64,000 bases of DNA from Treponema sp. UBA4267 (GTDB lineage: Bacteria; Spirochaetota; Spirochaetia; Treponematales; Treponemataceae): contig DGWD01000036.1 of the NCBI GenBank assembly GCA_002395155.1, positions 71,154-135,153 of the forward strand, given 5' to 3'. Below are positions 34,253 to 41,262 of the stretch, piece after piece. Below the pieces are notes generated by a model. It did no database searches. It saw nothing but the letters and a program-made list of their open reading frames with translations, and was not told where the DNA came from. The translations under genes and the position numbers were made by a program. The stretch's first letter is position 1. Each line of letters begins with the position of its first letter.

Positions 34253-36190
34253 TTAAAGCTCAATTGAATCATAAGTTACAAAAGTTCCTTCCTGATTCTT
34301 ACTCTTGTATACGCAAACATCGGCAGCCTTATAAACAGTAGAAAAACTTGTTTTACATCCTTTTTTAACTACTACCGCACCAATACTTGTAGTAATAGGG
34401 AAATCACCAAGTTCTTCAATCTTTATATCTTTAAGATTTAATTTAAATCTTTCAAGAACAGTCTGAGCTGAATTTTTTGTACGGATAGATTCTGCATAAG
34501 CGGCAAATTCATCACCACCAAGGCGGAATACAATATCACCCTCGCGGAAAGTTTTTTTCAAAGACTGAGCAACCCCTATAAGAACTTTATCACCAACTTC
34601 ATGACCATAAGTGTCATTAAAATGTTTGAAGTTATCAACATCAAGCAGAACAAAAATACCGCCCTTTTCATTATTGATTGCTTCAGAAACTTTTCTTTCA
34701 CCAGAACCACGATTATACAAATTAGTCATACTATCTGTTTCTGAAAGCGAAATTAAAAGTTCCTTTTCTTTAGCAGCTTTAACTACATCATCAATATTTT
34801 TAAAACCCGCTACAATTTTATTATTTTTAAGTTTTGTATAAGAATACTGATAGAAATGTACTTCATCATTTTCAAGAATTCTGTAAGAACCCGAATATTC
34901 TTCTGCCGTCTCAAGATGCTGCATAACAACAGGAAGACTAAGGGCATCCCTCATAAACTCCTGATCTTCAGGATAAACACGGTCTGTTATATAGCGGTTA
35001 GCCATTTCTGTATAATCATAAGTACTTCTGGAATGAGAATCCAAACCTTGAGTTATATATCCGTTCAACTGAATAATAGTAAGTTTATTTGTTTCCGGAT
35101 TGATTGTGTAAATATTTCTGTAAGAACGACTTAAAGATTCAATAATTAAAAGCTGCTCCTGAGAAATAGACACCTGTTTTTTAAGAAGATCTTTTCCTCT
35201 TTTACTAACTGAATAAGAAAATTGAATTGTAAAAAGAAGGAACAAAACAATGGTGATAAGGAACTGAATCTCAGAATTTCGCATAATCCGTCTTGTTGTA
35301 GACTGAATATGCTCTGAAATTACATTATCGTAAATCGAAACAGTTAAAAACCAGCTGGCATCTTCGATTGGAAGATAATAAATATATGATTCATAACCAT
35401 TATGAACTACAGAAATCTGTCCGCTTCTACCTTCTGCAAAATCATTCTGAACATCTTCAAAACTTCCTTCCACAAAAGAAGTTTCAGGTCTGCTTAATTC
35501 AGTTAAGAAGTTCCTTCCCGGTCCAAATGTTCCTAAACCGACATTTGTAAGACATTCCCCGTTTTTATAATAGAGATTACAGAAAGTTTCCATTTCTTCA
35601 AACTGTACCACCATATTTTTGACAAGACTGTCTATATCAATCTGAACATAACAGACTTTTAATTTAACTCCATTAAAAACAATATTTTCTACAGGAACTG
35701 CCAGAATAACCTGTTTTCTGGCTCCATACATGTTCATTGTAAAAAAGACTGGTTCTGTTATGGCTTCATTTAAAACAAAAGGATAAGCACTCTGAGAGGT
35801 AGTTGTTGAATAATCTGTATAAGCAATTCCATTTTCATCAACAAAAACAAGAGAATAAATGTTATATAAAATTTTTATTTTATGAATATATTTTCTCAAA
35901 GATTTTACAGATTTCAAATCGTCATCAGTAATAACTTTTACAGCATTAACGATAAAATCATAGTTACGTCTTAAAAGTTCAGAAACATCCTTAGCACGGT
36001 TTTTTGCAAGCTCTTCAATATAGAATTCACTTACTTTATCAACAGCAATATTGGTATTTTTTCTGGAAGAACGAGAAAGGATGATATTTGAAAACAGAAT
36101 AATCAAAAATAGAAAAATAACTCCAACGGATGCAATTATCGAGATTTTATTATTTTTCATATCTGAAAATACTTTTTTTACAGAAGACAT
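34253..36190 (-). CDS. Membrane diguanylate cyclase with periplasmic sensor domain
   Basis: 645 residues: helix at about 17-38, a large periplasmic region (about 40-300) of Cache type (LVFVDENGIAYTDYSTTT, then the second lobe with YIYYLPIEDASWFLTVSIYD), a second helix (FLITIVLFLLFTIQFSY), a linker and a GGDEF domain with DSMTNLYNRGSGE, DVDNFKHFNDTYGHEVGD and FRLGGDEFAAYAE. The active-site GGDEF is intact, so it should make c-di-GMP; no EAL domain is present. It starts 13 bases after a periplasmic sugar-binding protein gene and has an AAGGAAAG site. Confidence 0.92.
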   Translation of the reverse strand: MSSVKKVFSDMKNNKISIIASVGVIFLFLIILFSNIILSRSSRKNTNIAVDKVSEFYIEELAKNRAKDVSELLRRNYDFIVNAVKVITDDDLKSVKSLRKYIHKIKILYNIYSLVFVDENGIAYTDYSTTTSQSAYPFVLNEAITEPVFFTMNMYGARKQVILAVPVENIVFNGVKLKVCYVQIDIDSLVKNMVVQFEEMETFCNLYYKNGECLTNVGLGTFGPGRNFLTELSRPETSFVEGSFEDVQNDFAEGRSGQISVVHNGYESYIYYLPIEDASWFLTVSIYDNVISEHIQSTTRRIMRNSEIQFLITIVLFLLFTIQFSYSVSKRGKDLLKKQVSISQEQLLIIESLSRSYRNIYTINPETNKLTIIQLNGYITQGLDSHSRSTYDYTEMANRYITDRVYPEDQEFMRDALSLPVVMQHLETAEEYSGSYRILENDEVHFYQYSYTKLKNNKIVAGFKNIDDVVKAAKEKELLISLSETDSMTNLYNRGSGERKVSEAINNEKGGIFVLLDVDNFKHFNDTYGHEVGDKVLIGVAQSLKKTFREGDIVFRLGGDEFAAYAESIRTKNSAQTVLERFKLNLKDIKIEELGDFPITTSIGAVVVKKGCKTSFSTVYKAADVCVYKSKNQEGTFVTYDSIEL

Positions 36191-36203
36191 AAACTTTCTT
36201 TCC

Positions 36204-37292
36204 TTAAAAATCTAAAAATAACTTATGAAGAACGGATTCTGCATCTTTTTGATAAATTACAGTTGTGACTTCATTTGTAAGTTCATCAAATGAATCTGGT
36301 GGCAAAAGTCCATCCGCAATTTTTACTGCAATACCAATTGTGTCAAAACCAATTGACAGACAATCCTGAATGGCAAGTGCATAAATTACACCATCGCGTA
36401 AATAACACAAAGCTTCTTCATCATGGTCCATTCCAACAATCACAATAGAATCAGTTTTTTTACTGTCAATTACAGCTCTTGCAGCACCAACAGGGTTAGT
36501 CATATTTGAACAGAAAAAGCCCTTCAAATCTGGAACTTCATCAATGTATTTTTTTGCAAAATCATAAGACAATTTTAAGCTGTCATAATCATACTCAAGA
36601 CCGACTACTTCAATTTCAGGATAGCGGGCAAAAACATCTTTTGCTCCCCAGACTCTTTCTTCATGACAAGGAGCCCCTTCTGCCCCTCCAAGAATAACAA
36701 CTTTTCCCTTGTAATCAATTTTCTGACAGAAAGCTTCGGCAAGAGCCACCCCATCTTCATAATTGTGAGTATTTCCTACATAAGCAATTCGTTTACATCC
36801 GTCTTCTTTTTTAGCATCAGAACTGGCAAAAGTCATAATTTTCTGACCTTTATCCATAAGCTGATTGATTACTGGAGTCATAACATTACTTTCTGCAACA
36901 TCAATACCAATAACATCATACTCACCAGAAGCCGCTGCCTGACATACCTTTGTTTTCTGATCTTCTGCTGAAACTATATCAGGAGCGATGTAATCTATAC
37001 AAATATTAATTCCCTTTTTACGATACTGCAAAACAGCATCATCAAGACCAAGATAAACTGCATCAAACCAGGGATGTTTGTTTTTATAAGCAAAATAAAA
37101 ATTATATTCTTTTTTTGCAGGCTGATATGAGTCAAGGGTGTGCACAAAGTGAAGGGAATTATCTAAATTAGGGTCTGGATTATCTATTTGTGGAGGTATA
37201 AAAGTTTTTTCAGGCTTTTCTTTTGAGCAAGAAAAGAAAATAAACAAAAACGATGATAAAACAAGAACAAAAAATCTAGTTAATTTTTTCAT
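36204..37292 (-). CDS. Periplasmic sugar-binding lipoprotein (substrate-binding, Peripla_BP_4 type)
   Basis: 362 residues. The signal peptide ends FFS-Cys22, so it is anchored by lipid. The body has the two-lobed type I binding-protein fold of ribose/galactose-binding proteins: YNFYFAYKNKHPWFDAVYLG, SGEYDVIGIDVAESNVMTPV, GKVVILGGAEGAPCHEERVW and DSIVIVGMDHDEEALCYLRD. No permease or ATPase gene is near; instead a sensor diguanylate cyclase follows after 13 bases, so it probably serves as a ligand receptor for signalling. The ATG lacks a ribosome-binding site. Confidence 0.85.
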   Translation of the reverse strand: MKKLTRFFVLVLSSFLFIFFSCSKEKPEKTFIPPQIDNPDPNLDNSLHFVHTLDSYQPAKKEYNFYFAYKNKHPWFDAVYLGLDDAVLQYRKKGINICIDYIAPDIVSAEDQKTKVCQAAASGEYDVIGIDVAESNVMTPVINQLMDKGQKIMTFASSDAKKEDGCKRIAYVGNTHNYEDGVALAEAFCQKIDYKGKVVILGGAEGAPCHEERVWGAKDVFARYPEIEVVGLEYDYDSLKLSYDFAKKYIDEVPDLKGFFCSNMTNPVGAARAVIDSKKTDSIVIVGMDHDEEALCYLRDGVIYALAIQDCLSIGFDTIGIAVKIADGLLPPDSFDELTNEVTTVIYQKDAESVLHKLFLDF

Positions 37293-37388
37293 ATCATTAT
37301 AAAAGTTGCAAAAAAATAGTACAAAGCCGTACCAGAATAATGAAACTCTCCTAATACAAAATTTTTTAAACTTTTTGCTCTTATTTTT

Positions 37389-37416
37389 ATTATAACTCTA
37401 TACAAATTAAATGCAA
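37389..37416 (-). promoter_or_regulatory. Promoter of the sugar-binding protein / diguanylate cyclase pair
   Basis: Reading leftwards: -35 TTGCAT (37416-37411), 16-base spacer, -10 TATAAT (37394-37389). This gives a leader of about 90 bases before ATG 37292, AT-rich with a small GTAC/GTAC hairpin and a T-run. Confidence 0.65.
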
Positions 37417-37425
37417 GAATTAAGC

Positions 37426-37501
37426 AATACGTCGAGTCAAGGCACGCTCACGCTTAAAGCCTTGACTTCGCCGTTTTGAGGGTTTTGTAATAAACCCTCA
37501 A
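37426..37501. repeat. Dispersed double-hairpin element, copy 1
   Basis: A 76-base element with two stems: AGTCAAGGC/GCCTTGACT and GAGGGTTT/AAACCCTC. It is nearly identical, in inverted orientation, to 61002-61076. It abuts the T-run of the pgk terminator, on its far side from pgk. Confidence 0.85.
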
Positions 37502-37504
37502 TGT

Positions 37505-37540
37505 AAAAAAAATCCGATACCATATAAATGATACCGGACT
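37505..37540 (-). terminator. Intrinsic terminator after pgk
   Basis: A 13-bp stem with wobble pairs (37511-37523 with 37528-37540, loop of 4) followed leftwards by eight Ts, 30 bases after the pgk stop. Confidence 0.85.
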
Positions 37541-37570
37541 TTATAAATGATTTTACTTAGTAAAAATCAC

Positions 37571-38842
37571 TTATTTTGTTGCAAGGATTGCAATTCCAGG
37601 TAAAGTCTTTCCTTCGAGGAATTCGAGGGAAGCACCACCACCAGTAGAAACGTGGCTCATCTTGTCTGCAAGATGGAACTTGTTTACAGCAGCAACAGAG
37701 TCACCACCACCTACTACAGTCATAGCACCACGGCCAGTAGCATCAGCAACAAGCTGAGCAACAGTAGCAGTTCCCTTTGCAAATGCATCAAATTCGAATA
37801 CACCAACAGGTCCATTCCATACAACAGATTTAGCTGTAGAAAGAACTTCCTTATAAGCTTCGATAGTCTTAGGACCAACATCCATAGCCATAAGTCCGTC
37901 TGGAATATCAACACCGTCAACAGCAACTGGAGTAGCGTTAGCATCAAACTTGTCTGCAGCAACATGGTCTACAGGAAGAACAATCTTAACACCTTTAGCT
38001 TCTGCATCTGCAAGAAGTTTTTTAGCTGTATCAATAAAATCATCTTCTACAAGAGAAATACCAACTTTGTGTCCCTGAGCCTTGAGGAATGTGTAAGCCA
38101 TACCACCACCAATTACGAGAGCAGAAGCGTTCTTCAAGAGAGATTCCAAAACAGCAATCTTAGAAGAAACTTTAGCACCACCAATAATTGCTACCTGTGG
38201 TTTTGGAGGATTTTCTACCATTGGCTGAATGTATTTAACTTCTTTTTCCATCAAGAATCCACCAACAGATTCAACTGGCATAAACTTTGCGATAGAAGCT
38301 GTAGAAGCCTGATCGCGGTGAGCAGTTCCGAAAGCGTCGTTTACGAAGATATCTCCGTATGTTGCAAGTTCTTTTGCCATTACATCGCGTTCAGCTGCAT
38401 CTTTAGAAGTTTCTTCCTTGTGGAAGCGAACGTTTTCGAGCATTGCAACTGCACCTTCTGGAAGAGCATCAATTGCAGCTTTCTGTCCAAGAGCATCTGG
38501 AAGGAAAGTAACTGGTTTTCCGAGTTTTGAAGCAAAGTATTCAACAACTGGCTTCATGCGGTTTTTACCATTGATGAACTTTTCTGCATCAGCATCTGTC
38601 CATGTTTTTCCTGCTTTTTCAGCTTTTTCCTGAGCCTTTTTTACGTCCTTTTTAGGGTCACCGAGGTGGCTCATAAGAACTAAAGAACGTGGACTCTGTT
38701 CAAGAATGTATTTAATAGTAGGAAGAGCAGCCATGATACGAGTATCATCCTGTACAACTCCGTCCTTCATTGGTACATTAAAATCAACACGCATAATAAT
38801 GCGTTTGCCTTTCAAATCAACATCTTTTACTGTTTTGATCAT
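37571..38842 (-). CDS. pgk: Phosphoglycerate kinase
   Basis: 423-residue glycolytic enzyme making ATP from 1,3-bisphosphoglycerate. Signatures: RIIMRVDFNVPMKDG, GDIFVNDAFGTAHRDQAST, AIIGGAKVSSKIAVLE, WNGPVGVFE and the nucleotide loop VVGGGDSVAAV. ATG 38842 was taken because AGGAG lies 7 bases upstream and pgk proteins start at this point; the frame is open 66 bases further but reads an unlikely leader. It is its own unit with promoter, leader hairpin and terminator. Confidence 0.97.
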   Translation of the reverse strand: MIKTVKDVDLKGKRIIMRVDFNVPMKDGVVQDDTRIMAALPTIKYILEQSPRSLVLMSHLGDPKKDVKKAQEKAEKAGKTWTDADAEKFINGKNRMKPVVEYFASKLGKPVTFLPDALGQKAAIDALPEGAVAMLENVRFHKEETSKDAAERDVMAKELATYGDIFVNDAFGTAHRDQASTASIAKFMPVESVGGFLMEKEVKYIQPMVENPPKPQVAIIGGAKVSSKIAVLESLLKNASALVIGGGMAYTFLKAQGHKVGISLVEDDFIDTAKKLLADAEAKGVKIVLPVDHVAADKFDANATPVAVDGVDIPDGLMAMDVGPKTIEAYKEVLSTAKSVVWNGPVGVFEFDAFAKGTATVAQLVADATGRGAMTVVGGGDSVAAVNKFHLADKMSHVSTGGGASLEFLEGKTLPGIAILATK

Positions 38843-38859
38843 TTGAATCTCCTGTGTAA

Positions 38860-38873
38860 GGCCGCTGGCGGCC
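38860..38873 (-). promoter_or_regulatory. GC-rich hairpin in the pgk leader
   Basis: GGCCG-CTGG-CGGCC forms a 5-bp stem directly upstream of the ribosome-binding site in an otherwise AT-rich leader. It could stabilise the mRNA 5' end or control translation. No T-run follows, so it is not a terminator. Confidence 0.5.
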
Positions 38874-38878
38874 GGTGT

Positions 38879-38908
38879 TTTATAGCAAACCGTAAACCGA
38901 ACAAACAA
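38879..38908 (-). promoter_or_regulatory. Probable pgk promoter
   Basis: Reading leftwards: -35 TTGTTT (38908-38903), 18-base spacer, -10 TATAAA (38884-38879). It gives a leader of about 30 bases that contains the GC-rich hairpin. Confidence 0.55.
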
Positions 38909-38991
38909 TGCCCGAAAAAATTACGATATTAGTTAAAATATAATGACTTTATGATACAAATTCAATGTAAAAACTGTTACAGTCCATAAAC

Positions 38992-39399
38992 TTAAACTTC
39001 AACAAGGCAAGGTTCGTTATAACCACGGAAAAGAGAATCGTGTGTCAAAAAAGAAAAGCCTTCTGCTTTTGCCTGTGAAAGCAATATGCGGTCAAAAGGA
39101 TCATTATGAAAAGGTGCAGATTCATCCCGCTCAAGACCGGCAAGTTCTACAACATGCAAATCATCTATAGGAAGTTTGTGATAGCCGGACTGTTCACAAT
39201 AATGCATAAATTCTATTCCGGAAATTGGCATTTTTTTTCTGGCGTATTTTATCTGAACTTCCCACATAGAGGCTATGCTGTAATATATTGTATTTTCTGG
39301 ATTCATAATTATATCACGCATTTTATTATTCAATCTTGAATCTTCAAGCATTGCCCATAAAATCATATGTGTATCAAGTAAAATTTCATTTTTTCTCAT
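38992..39399 (-). CDS. PIN-domain toxin (VapC-like)
   Basis: 135-residue PIN-domain ribonuclease, the likely toxin of a type II pair. Acidic residues that would hold the metal are visible: Asp9 in LLDTHMILW, Glu47 in SMWEVQIK, Asp100/Asp103 in NDPFDRILLSQA and Asp121 in LTHDSL. VapC toxins cut tRNA or rRNA. ATG 39399 was chosen because GAGGG lies 8 bases upstream; the TTG at 39417 would overlap the antitoxin. The stop of the antitoxin gene is 10 bases upstream. Confidence 0.88.
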   Translation of the reverse strand: MRKNEILLDTHMILWAMLEDSRLNNKMRDIIMNPENTIYYSIASMWEVQIKYARKKMPISGIEFMHYCEQSGYHKLPIDDLHVVELAGLERDESAPFHNDPFDRILLSQAKAEGFSFLTHDSLFRGYNEPCLVEV

Positions 39400-39409
39400 A
39401 GTTTTTCCC

Positions 39410-39652
39410 TCAATCAATCATCCCGAACATGCGGGCAATTTCTTCATCCGGCTCATCAAAATCATCTGGAATAGTAAACTTACCTTTTGCAATTCCAATT
39501 CTTTTTGAAATATCTTCCTTTTCATATGCAATAATTTTTACCACAGGTTTTCCTGCCCTTGCGATAATCACCTCTTTTTCTTCCTTACGTTCAAGCATTG
39601 CAATAATTTTTGAAAAATTTGTTTTTGCTTCCAAAACATTCATCTGACACAT
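39410..39652 (-). CDS. Phd/YefM-type antitoxin
   Basis: 80-residue antitoxin. The N-terminal MNVLEAKTNFSKIIAMLERK and EVIIARAGKPVVKIIAYE match Phd/YefM DNA-binding antitoxins; the acidic C-terminus (IPDDFDEPDEEIARMFG) should be the toxin-binding tail. ATG 39652 follows a GGGGGA site. It precedes the PIN toxin in one operon and should repress its own promoter through the palindrome just upstream. Confidence 0.88.
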   Translation of the reverse strand: MCQMNVLEAKTNFSKIIAMLERKEEKEVIIARAGKPVVKIIAYEKEDISKRIGIAKGKFTIPDDFDEPDEEIARMFGMID

Positions 39653-39672
39653 AGAATCCCCCTTATCAAAAC

Positions 39673-39704
39673 TTAGTCAACTTAGTCTTAGTCAATCTGA
39701 CTAA
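39673..39704 (-). promoter_or_regulatory. Operator of the toxin-antitoxin operon
   Basis: A perfect dyad TTAGTCA-ATC-TGACTAA (39688-39704) is flanked by two more direct copies of TTAGTC (39673-39678 and 39682-39687). It lies 20-50 bases before the antitoxin ATG, where autoregulatory Phd/YefM operators usually lie. Confidence 0.65.
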
Positions 39705-39745
39705 ATAATAATGCATACAAACTCCACCGTCAAGAAAAAACTTAC

Positions 39746-39774
39746 TTGACCCCAAAACTTTTCTTACACATAAT
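39746..39774 (+). promoter_or_regulatory. Promoter of the radical SAM gene (leaderless candidate)
   Basis: -35 TTGACC (39746-39751), 17-base spacer, -10 CATAAT (39769-39774), then 6 bases to ATG 39781. The only ATG upstream (39775) touches the -10 box and could not be in the mRNA. There is no ribosome-binding site. Confidence 0.7.
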
Positions 39775-39780
39775 ATGCCT

Positions 39781-40779
39781 ATGAAATCACACGGCTTTTA
39801 TCCAACAGAAATAATTTTTTCCGCAACAAATGCCTGCAATCTCCACTGCGAGCACTGTTTTGTGGGAAGAAATCCTCATAAACTCGAAATTAAAGATGCC
39901 ATCACTCTTATTGAAAATTGCGTACAATGTGGAGGGCAGCCCGATTCCAAGGGAAATCCACTTCCAGTACTTGAACGCGTCGGTTTTTCGGGTGGCGAAC
40001 CTTTCTTATACATGGATTTTCTTCTCCAGATTACAAAAGCCTGCCTTGACCACGACCTTCTTTTTGATCAGATTATGACAAATGGCGACTGGTGGAAGGA
40101 CGAATCTGAACTTTGCGAAAAACTTCAAACACTTTACGATGCTGGCTACGACGGAAAAATCGGGCTTTCCTGGGATTCATATCACGGTCAGAAAACCACC
40201 CGCATGCAAACTTTTATTACAAAAGTTCAGGAAATTTTTGGCCCCACTTCCATAAACATTCAGACAGTTAGCGATAAAAATACTGTGGGGGAAGCCTCCC
40301 CCTCGCTCCAGCCCGAAGACGGTCTTGCGCTACCCCCTCAAACGGGTGGAAAAACAGCAGAGCTGTTTACCCCCCGTAACGCCCCCCTTTATCCAAAAGA
40401 CATTCCAGTCTATCACCTGAACAGAACTTTCACCTCAGAAGATCCTCGTGCATGGCAGGCAAAACACTGGTTCAAAGATGATTACTGCGAAGGTCCAGGA
40501 CAAATTCTTTATGTTCATGCCGACGGAAATATTGCTCCCTGCTGCGGATTTGCAAACGAAAATCCAGCTTTATTTATAGGAACAATTCATGACAGTCTGG
40601 AAACAATCATGCAGAAAGCCGCCACAAATCCAATGATAAAAATCTGCTACCAGGAAGGACTTGCCCGCTACCGTAAAAAGGAACTTAAAAAGAGTCTCCG
40701 TGCTAAAAAGCAAAAACTTCCCGGCAAGTGCGGAGATATCTGTTCCTTCTGCGATTTTGTCTGCAAAGAAATAATTTAA
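39781..40779 (+). CDS. Radical SAM protein with SPASM-like C-terminus
   Basis: 332-residue radical S-adenosylmethionine enzyme. The cluster motif is CNLHCEHC (C-x3-C-x2-C) near residue 15; FSGGEPFLYM binds the methionyl group. The C-terminal CCGFANENP and CGDICSFCDFVCKEII supply cysteines for auxiliary clusters. No substrate peptide or partner is recognised nearby. Residues about 168-202 (VGEASPSLQPEDGLALPPQT and on) are encoded by a GC-rich, hairpin-forming stretch unlike the rest, seemingly an in-frame insertion between the radical SAM core and the C-terminal domain. ATG 39781 is preferred over 39775 because of promoter position. Confidence 0.85.
   Translation: MKSHGFYPTEIIFSATNACNLHCEHCFVGRNPHKLEIKDAITLIENCVQCGGQPDSKGNPLPVLERVGFSGGEPFLYMDFLLQITKACLDHDLLFDQIMTNGDWWKDESELCEKLQTLYDAGYDGKIGLSWDSYHGQKTTRMQTFITKVQEIFGPTSINIQTVSDKNTVGEASPSLQPEDGLALPPQTGGKTAELFTPRNAPLYPKDIPVYHLNRTFTSEDPRAWQAKHWFKDDYCEGPGQILYVHADGNIAPCCGFANENPALFIGTIHDSLETIMQKAATNPMIKICYQEGLARYRKKELKKSLRAKKQKLPGKCGDICSFCDFVCKEII
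40285..40387. repeat. GC-rich palindromic insert within the radical SAM gene
   Basis: About 100 bases with three hairpins: GGGGGA/TCCCCC (40287-40302), AAGA/TCTT (40316-40326) and a long one, ACGGG/CCCGT outside AAACAGC/GCTGTTT (40342-40377). C- and G-runs here contrast with the AT-rich flanks. The reading frame stays open through it. Confidence 0.7.
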
Positions 40780-40789
40780 TAAAATTATA

Positions 40790-40818
40790 TTGCATTAAAT
40801 ATATTTTTATATTATATT
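40790..40818 (+). promoter_or_regulatory. trxA promoter
   Basis: -35 TTGCAT (40790-40795), 17-base spacer, -10 TATATT (40813-40818). The leader of about 50 bases contains an AGAGGAG ribosome-binding site. Confidence 0.65.
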
Positions 40819-40874
40819 ATAAGCATAACAAAGCTAACGCGGAGTGCTTAATAACTTTTTAGAGGAGAAATCAA

Positions 40875-41183
40875 ATGGCAGAATTAACAATTACTAAGGC
40901 AAACTTTCAGAGTGAAGTTTTGGATTCAGATAAACCTGTTCTGGTAGATTTTTGGGCCAGCTGGTGTGGACCATGCAAAATGTTAGGACCTGTAATTTCT
41001 GAAATTGCAGAAGAAAGAAGTGATATTAAAGTTGGTAAAGTCAATGTTGATGATGAACAGGATCTTGCAACTCAGTTTGGAGTTATGAGCATTCCTTTTG
41101 TAGCTCTTTTCAAGAACGGTGAACTGGTAAAATCAACAGTTGGTTTCCAGCCTAAAGAAAATATTCTCAGTCTTTTGGACTAG
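40875..41183 (+). CDS. trxA: Thioredoxin
   Basis: 102-residue dithiol-disulfide carrier of the cytoplasm. The active site WCGPCK has Cys31 and Cys34; VDFWASW precedes it and the cis-Pro lies in MSIPFVALFKNG. Length and sequence are standard. AGAGGAG lies 7 bases before the ATG. It has its own promoter and a strong downstream hairpin. Confidence 0.97.
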   Translation: MAELTITKANFQSEVLDSDKPVLVDFWASWCGPCKMLGPVISEIAEERSDIKVGKVNVDDEQDLATQFGVMSIPFVALFKNGELVKSTVGFQPKENILSLLD

Positions 41184-41227
41184 AGTTTTTAATAATTACT
41201 CATTTTTGGTATGCAAAATTACTCACA

Positions 41228-41258
41228 CAAAGGGAAGTTTTAACGAAACTTCCCTTTG
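41228..41258. terminator. Terminator hairpin between trxA and the WYL regulator
   Basis: A perfect 13-bp stem (CAAAGGGAAGTTT/AAACTTCCCTTTG) with a 5-base loop lies between two convergent genes and can serve both. The flanking T-runs are short. Confidence 0.8.
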
Positions 41259-41262
41259 TCAT

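Noticed and set aside
37293..37350. A 14-codon leader peptide before the sugar-binding protein, after an AGGAG site
   Set aside because: It would need an ATT start codon, which is almost never used; the ribosome-binding-like sequence is probably chance.
39820..40780. Peptide-modification (RiPP) cluster around the radical SAM gene
   Set aside because: No small precursor gene, recognition domain, protease or exporter is adjacent; the ABC exporter is 10 kb away on the other strand.
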